Shown here piece by piece: positions 59,004 to 64,000 of a stretch of DNA of 64,000 nt. Under the pieces are notes generated by a model. It was not told the origin of the DNA and ran no database searches. It was given only the letters and a program-made list of their open reading frames with translations. Position 1 is the stretch's first letter, and each line of letters opens with the position of its first letter. This DNA is from Niebla homalea (taxonomy: Eukaryota; Ascomycota; Lecanoromycetes; Lecanorales; Ramalinaceae), in the NCBI GenBank assembly GCA_019925105.1, contig JAHGAU010000017.1, forward strand, positions 1,116,001 through 1,180,000, in the 5' to 3' direction. A program made the position numbers and the translations under genes.

Positions 59004-59847
59004 ATGGCGTCCTCCCTGATCTCCGATCCTACACTATCTTCGCACAGCCTTTACTCGTTCCCTCAAAGCCACCAGGCTGCCATCGGTCACACCCAACACA
59101 GCTTTTACCCGTAGTGCTCCAGCCCCTTACACCGAGCTAAAGTGCTAACGCCGCCATAGCTACACTGACAATGGAGGTTCCACACTCGGCATAACAGGAA
59201 ACGACTTTGCTATACTCGCAGGCGATACTCGCTCCACATCTGGCTACAGCATCAATTCACGCTATGCTCCCAAGGTGTACAAGATCGGAGGCGAGGATGA
59301 GACGGGGGAAGGTGCCCACATAGTATTGTCACTTGTCGGCTACGCTGCGGACGGAACAGCCCTTCAGGAGCGCCTCAATACAGTCGTGAAAATGTACAAA
59401 TACCAACATGGCAAGAGGATGACGGTAAAAGCGTGTGCTCAACGGCTGGCCACCATCCTGTACAGCAAACGATTCTTCCCTTATTATGTCCAAGCCATCC
59501 TAGCCGGTCTGGATGAGGACGGCCGAGGCGCTCTTTACAGCTATGATCCCGTGGGTTCGTACGAGAGGGAACAATGTCGAGCAGCAGGTGCGGCAGCAAG
59601 CTTGATCATGCCATTCTTGGACAATCAGGTCAATTTCAAGAACCAATACCTGCCAGGGTCTGGCGAAGGTCATCATCTGCAGGCCAGGCAGGCGGAATCA
59701 CTATCCCGGCAAGAAGTAGAGCGACTCGTCAAAGATGCATTCACAAGCGCCACTGAGAGGCACATCGAAGTTGGAGACGGTCTGCAGATGCTAATCGTCA
59801 CCGCGGAAGGGATCGAAGAGACGTTTCATCCGCTGAAGCGTGACTAG
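59004..59847 (+). CDS. PRE7: 20S proteasome subunit beta6
   Basis: Model: join(59004..59110, 59160..59847), 49-nt intron, 264 aa. The N-terminal extension (SLISDPTLSSHSLYSFPQSH) joins to HSFYPYTDNGGSTLGITGND. Beta-fold blocks follow: FAILAGDTRSTSGYSINSRY, HIVLSLVGYAADGTALQERL, LATILYSKRFFPYYVQAILA, ALYSYDPVGSYEREQCRAAG and a C-terminus EGIEETFHPLKRD. Beta6 is a non-catalytic core-particle subunit whose propeptide helps assembly in yeast. The conserved PYTDNGG phrase fixes the splice junction. Confidence 0.95.
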
Positions 59848-60049
59848 CCTAGCAACAGGCGCCGGGGTCAATGCATTTATCGAAGCTTGTAGCTGCAGCA
59901 AATGAGTTGTCTGGAGTGTCAAGCTTCATTGTCTTTCACGGCTTGGTCTTCAATGCCGCTGAACTCATTGTACTTTGCAGTACTATTCTTGCAAAATCCT
60001 GACCCAAACGCCTCGCTCTTGGATCCCCATAGCAGGCTGCATCTTTCTC

Positions 60050-60846
60050 TCAAAATCTTTCCTTCATCCTGCTTGCTACAGTCCTCAGGTTGCCATATAC
60101 CTTTCCTGGTGGGCTGCCAAGGATGAGGCTGACAATGGCTTCCCGAGCGATGTGTATGTTACGGAAGCCTCCAAGGATATGAATCTTTTGATCAGCCAGC
60201 ACAACCCGAGTCTTACTGGCATTTTCAATGGCAAACTTGGTCTTCCCATCTTTGCCGGCTATACGACCAATAGCACGTCCTAGGTGCTCTCCGTTCAATG
60301 CCTTGACGTCTTTGATCTCAAACGATTCAATGTACAGATCATCTAAGCGGAGAAGTGCAACAGCATCATCCACTTCAAAGCCAAGACAGAAAGCTTTGAC
60401 AAAATCCTCGCCTTTCTGTAATGCGCCGAAGTCGGCGGTGTGCTTTGAAGTTCTCATCTCGACCGTTTTAGCTTTGACGTTCATGCGTACTTGTAATTTC
60501 AGGTTCTCAACCAGAGGAGGATAAATCTTAGGCCAGACGAGTTTGAGCGGAGTCATGCGATGTGGCGGTATCAGGACCCTCCTGGTCTCTGCGATTCGTT
60601 GCCTTTCCACTTCTTTTGCCGGGGAAAATTGAGGACGATGTTGGGTAACGAGATCTGTGTCACTGGCTTCGTCATCGGCCAAAAGTTGCGCTGGAGCTAC
60701 TGCTTGGTCGGCTGTCATCTCTAAGAGACAAAGCATTAAAATCATGCTGGGATCCGATTCTGTGGATGCTCACCCAATTCTTCAATATTGTGTACTTCCT
60801 GAGCAAAATTATCTGGCCGCCGGAGCAGCGCTGTTGGCGCGGGCAT
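60050..60846 (-). CDS. PNO1: Pno1/Dim2, KH-domain pre-rRNA binding protein
   Basis: Model: complement of 60050..60720 and 60774..60846; 53-nt intron, 247 aa. The spliced N-terminus MPAPTALLRRPDNFAQEVHN is the conserved Pno1 start; an internal ATG at 60718 lies just after the acceptor. The folded part contains WPKIYPPLVENLKLQVRMNV, KAKTVEMRTSKHT, FCLGFEVDDAVALLRLDDLY and the KH-like IGRIAGKDGKTKFAIENASK with the end GNLRTVASRMKERF. Pno1 binds the 3' end of 18S in pre-40S particles and guides Nob1 cleavage at site D. It sits convergent to PRE7, with 202 bp between stops. Confidence 0.95.
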
Positions 60847-61371
60847 CGACGTCTGACGGCAGATATCCTTGAATTGAATGAGGGGCGAAACGAGTCTCAG
60901 ACAAGTTTTTCAAACCTTGAGGGGGGGCCTGCTCTGCCACGAGGGTGTCAAGCTGACTTGCTGTAAAATAAATCATCTCCCTACATGTTGACACCTGAGG
61001 TGGGTCATATCTGCCGGTATCATACATAGAATAGATTACACCTATGAACAAAGATTCAGGAAAAGCGGGGACTTGCATTGTTCTACTGTACGATTGGAAC
61101 TAGCGTAATATTTAATAAGCCCACCAGAACGACGACCAAGTCACTTTGCATTACGCCTGCGGCACTTCCAAGTCCAATGTAAGTCTCTTTCTGTGATCGC
61201 TCTGACTTGATCATTTAAGACACCTTTTCTTGAGGACCAGCGTGAAAAGTCCAGCCTAGTGCTTGCCCTCAAGAAGAGCCCCTCCGTATCGGACTTACGG
61301 CGAACGAGCCCGTGTAATGGAGGCCGTGTCAACATGACTTCGCCGCCATCAAGTCTGGGTGGCCTAGGAGG
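60847..61371. other. Intergenic, PNO1/MDM31 divergent promoter
   Basis: 525 bp between divergent starts. A G-run (60920-60927) is visible; otherwise nothing recognised. Confidence 0.5.
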
Positions 61372-63504
61372 ATGAGCAGCAATGTAATCATCAAATTGTT
61401 CCTAAATAGATCACAGACGTGGAAAGCTGCCTTATTTCTGAATGATGGTTCTTCACTTTGTCTAACCACGCGAAGTGTGGTCACGCCCCTGCGGCATACT
61501 TCTTTACAGGCATGCTTCTGCTCAACGTATAACTTGCAAGGCAGTCCTCGCGTTGAGGATGTCAGAGTGCCTTGGAAGCACACTCAGAGCAGGGTATTGA
61601 GGCTCACTCAGGGTTTTCATAGTCCAGGCGTCGTTGCACCCAGGATCTCAGATGCAAAAGCGTGGGCACTTCGGAACAGTGGATTTTTCAGTCAACGCTT
61701 TCACTCGGCGAGCACCTGCTGCGCCCACAAAGATGCCCCGGAGGTCGGGACCGTGGAACAAAAACCAAATCCCAAAGGGAAGGCCCCAATTGACACCCAA
61801 CTACACTCACCAGACCCCCAGTATCCCACTAATGCAGTGAAGCATTCTAAGAATTTTAAGGATCGCCTGCCTCACATTGCCCACATACCTCGGCCGAGCA
61901 GAGAGGAGCTTCTTGCGGCTGCCACAGGATTCTGGTCGCGCTTGAAGGTGCGCTTCAAGTGGTTTTCAATAAGAAGCGCCAGGCCGTTCAACAATGATGA
62001 GATAGGAGCGTTCTTCTCCTGGTTCTTGTTGGGCCACGTTCTATGGGTCATATTGGGCACAACAACGTTCTTCTCCCTTGCAATACTCGCAGTCAACACC
62101 GTATTTGCCCAGGAGACGTTGGCGGGATGGGTTGGAAATTATCTCACCAAGTCCTCTGGGGTGAAAGTCGTATTCGAATCGGCCATAGTTCCTAAATGGG
62201 GAGATGGCGTCATCACATTCAAGAATGTCTTCGTCTCACGCCGACCGGGCCAAGGCAGGGGCCAAGTAAGCAAAGGCTCACCAACTGAAGAGGCTGCCGC
62301 TGCGGCTGCGGCCGTTCGCGCAGGTGAGGCTCTGCCGAGTATATACGCCTCAAAGCATGAGGAGGAGGAAGCCAATTATACACAATTCGATTTGTCATTA
62401 GACACGGTCGATGTGACGTTATCCTTTCGAAAATGGTTCAACAGCAAGGGCTTACTACGAGATGTTGAGGTCAGGGGAGTGAGAGGCGTGGTGGATCGAA
62501 CGGCCATCCGCTACCCTGAAGAGTATGTGGATCCAAAGAGCTACAAACATGAACATAATCCAGGAGATTTTGAAATCGATAGCTTCAAGATGGAGGATCT
62601 GTTGGTAACGGTGCATCAGCCAGGAGGCGTTCGCCCCTTTTCCGTCAGCATATACAATTGCGATCTTCCCTTGCTACGACGACAATGGCTGTTCTATGAC
62701 TTCCTTTCGGCAAATGTGATGTCAGGGTCTTTCGATGAATCGCTCTTCACAATCCATCCAGCACAGACTCATGGTTACGTTGGAAGTCAATTTAGCTCAA
62801 GCCTTGAAGGCTTTGGCAAGGATAGCGTTTGGAAGAAACAGAGCCGGCTTCGGATTGATGGCCTGAACATCAGTCACCTCAATCGTGGTGTCGCCGGTCC
62901 CTTTTCATGGATATATCAGGGCAGTGTGGACATCGTGGCCGACATCAGCTTTCCAGCAGATACCGACGAAAGCGTTGCAAAAATCTTGTCTGATTTCTAC
63001 GATAGGCTGGAAGCGACATTCACCTCCAATCGACGCGTGGCGCCGTCGGTAGCGGTGAGGGAGCATCACATTAGCAATGCTGATAATGATGAGCCGCATC
63101 AGCCCCATCGATCTCTTCACACCTCGGATGAGGATCGACGGCTCTTTGTGATGGACCTACGGGTCTATCTCAATGACATTCGGGCTTCTGTACCCATCTT
63201 CACAAGAGATCTGTCCTATGTGAACAACGCACTTGTCCGACCTATAGTAGCTTACATGAATTCCCGAAAGACATTCATACCCATCACTTGTCGAGTCGTC
63301 AAGCGAGCTGGTGAATTCGATGGCAGCTGGACGATTTTCGACAGCGGATTAATGGACGATCTGTCAGCGGAAACATATCAGGCTTTTGCCAAAGATGTGA
63401 CAGATGATCAAGCGCGGGTTCGCACGTTTAAAAAGGTCGGCTTGTGGTCTCTGCAACTTGCTGTTCAGGCCTTTTTCATGGGATTGGCCGGCAATTTTGC
63501 CTAA
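61372..63504 (+). CDS. MDM31: Mdm31/Mdm32-family mitochondrial inner-membrane protein
   Basis: Single exon, 710 aa. The N-terminal 60 residues are basic and nearly free of acidic residues, with a likely mitochondrial presequence. After a linker, the first membrane span lies near 220-240 (SWFLLGHVLWVILGTTTFFS), followed by VNTVFAQETLAGWVGNYLTK and the diagnostic blocks SAIVPKWGDGVITFKNVFVS, DLSLDTVDVTLSFRKWFNSK, LLRDVEVRGVRGVVDRT, YNCDLPLLRRQWLFYDFLSA and FTIHPAQTHGY. A C-terminal hydrophobic stretch closes the protein (LQLAVQAFFMGLAGNF). Yeast Mdm31 and Mdm32 affect mitochondrial shape, nucleoid stability and cardiolipin-related lipid transport. The start is the first ATG in the frame; no upstream exon is evident. 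Confidence 0.9.
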   Translation: MSSNVIIKLFLNRSQTWKAALFLNDGSSLCLTTRSVVTPLRHTSLQACFCSTYNLQGSPRVEDVRVPWKHTQSRVLRLTQGFHSPGVVAPRISDAKAWALRNSGFFSQRFHSASTCCAHKDAPEVGTVEQKPNPKGKAPIDTQLHSPDPQYPTNAVKHSKNFKDRLPHIAHIPRPSREELLAAATGFWSRLKVRFKWFSIRSARPFNNDEIGAFFSWFLLGHVLWVILGTTTFFSLAILAVNTVFAQETLAGWVGNYLTKSSGVKVVFESAIVPKWGDGVITFKNVFVSRRPGQGRGQVSKGSPTEEAAAAAAAVRAGEALPSIYASKHEEEEANYTQFDLSLDTVDVTLSFRKWFNSKGLLRDVEVRGVRGVVDRTAIRYPEEYVDPKSYKHEHNPGDFEIDSFKMEDLLVTVHQPGGVRPFSVSIYNCDLPLLRRQWLFYDFLSANVMSGSFDESLFTIHPAQTHGYVGSQFSSSLEGFGKDSVWKKQSRLRIDGLNISHLNRGVAGPFSWIYQGSVDIVADISFPADTDESVAKILSDFYDRLEATFTSNRRVAPSVAVREHHISNADNDEPHQPHRSLHTSDEDRRLFVMDLRVYLNDIRASVPIFTRDLSYVNNALVRPIVAYMNSRKTFIPITCRVVKRAGEFDGSWTIFDSGLMDDLSAETYQAFAKDVTDDQARVRTFKKVGLWSLQLAVQAFFMGLAGNFA

Positions 63505-63847
63505 TGAATCACATTGTGCTATTGTCCTGACGTCGGTAAATTGTACATATGGAGCATTTGGATAGGGTAGGAAAGCTCTCCTGGTGATCCCAAGCCCCAG
63601 CATCCAAGTGGAGTGCCTAGAAACCCCTACTACTAGGGCATGTAATTAATTAGTATCAATCTCAACGCATGGCCGAGGGGCGATGTCTGAGCCAAAGTTA
63701 GGTTTTCTGTGTTTGTTGCTTATCATAGGAGCTCCTGTCCCTCGGGCTGGCTCTAGGCTCCACAGACGGTCTTACGTCTCACATACCATGAGCCAGAACC
63801 CGGGGCAATTGTGGTCACTGGTCGTTGTCATCTAACAATCTGACGCT
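63505..63847. other. Intergenic, tandem genes
   Basis: 3' flank of MDM31 and short promoter of the last gene. No feature recognised. Confidence 0.5.
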
Positions 63848-64000
63848 ATGGGCTCAATATCCCAGGCTTCTATTGACGGCTTTACAAAGTCCGCCTTATA
63901 CGACGCGCACCGTCCTTCGTACTCTACAGAAGCTGTAGAGCTGTTGCTCGATAAGCTTGGTGTTCTCGGGGTAGATGGCCTACGCATTCTGGACCTTGGA
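63848..64000 (+). CDS. SAM-dependent methyltransferase, N-terminal part (cut by window end)
   Basis: The frame opens at ATG 63848 and runs off the window after 51 codons. MGSISQASIDGFTKSALYDA and HRPSYSTEAVELLLDKLGV lead to LRILDLG, the start of the glycine-rich SAM-binding motif I of class I methyltransferases. Small fungal methyltransferases of this type (methyltransf_11/25) often begin with a YD-x-HRPSY phrase. Substrate cannot be told from this fragment. Confidence 0.75.
   Translation, partial: MGSISQASIDGFTKSALYDAHRPSYSTEAVELLLDKLGVLGVDGLRILDLG

Noticed and set aside
61872..63120. Minus-strand frames under MDM31 and similar antisense frames under the other long genes
   Set aside because: They are antisense shadows of strongly recognised genes, with no family resemblance of their own.

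Overview
The window reads as nuclear DNA of a filamentous ascomycete (Pezizomycotina). Genes are dense on both strands and split by short introns, mostly 47-130 nt, with GT donors, CTRAC/CTAAC-like branch sites and AG ends. Recognisable products belong to fungal families: Bem3-type RhoGAP, Svp26, Mdm31, Set1 and an alpha-factor-like pheromone precursor. The genus cannot be read from the sequence. I rebuilt exon-intron models by hand, and every complete model has a length divisible by three. I support 29 protein genes (two cut by the window edges) and one pseudogene.

Layout. 1-9 kb: 3' end of an amino-acid permease, a secreted or anchored M20 peptidase, a long disordered protein, and a small heat-shock protein behind a perfect heat-shock element. 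9-21 kb: a PX-PH-RhoGAP protein, a U2B''/U1A-type snRNP protein convergent with ATG10 (autophagy E2-like enzyme), and another disordered protein. 21-27 kb: PUP3 (20S proteasome beta3), BUD23 (18S rRNA methyltransferase), SVP26 and a SAM + HMG-box protein. 27-29 kb is gene-poor. 29-36 kb: a small coiled-coil protein, a BAR-PH-ArfGAP protein and IDH1. 36-41 kb is AT-rich and relic-bearing: a pheromone precursor with two non-identical peptides, then a decayed hybrid histidine kinase. 41-51 kb: an HCNGP-like protein, RPL36, a TUG/UBX protein, ARPC1, TRM112 and SET1. 52-54 kb is gene-poor. 54-64 kb: GFA1, RIB4, the divergent pair PRE10 (alpha7)/PRE7 (beta6), PNO1, MDM31 and the start of a methyltransferase.

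How the genes relate. Most are housekeeping genes and there is no obvious metabolic cluster. Three 20S proteasome subunits (PUP3, PRE10, PRE7) lie in one window. BUD23 and its obligate activator TRM112 are 24 kb apart, and PNO1 and RPL36 add to a small-ribosomal-subunit/ribosome theme. The most unusual features are the pheromone gene, whose two peptides differ; extremely short terminal coding exons (ATG alone in PUP3 and PRE10, 5 nt in GFA1, a 5-nt last exon in TRM112); a probable GC-AG intron in TRM112; and the histidine-kinase relic, whose stop codons fit CpA-to-TpA mutation. No CRISPR array, rRNA, tRNA or intact transposon was seen.
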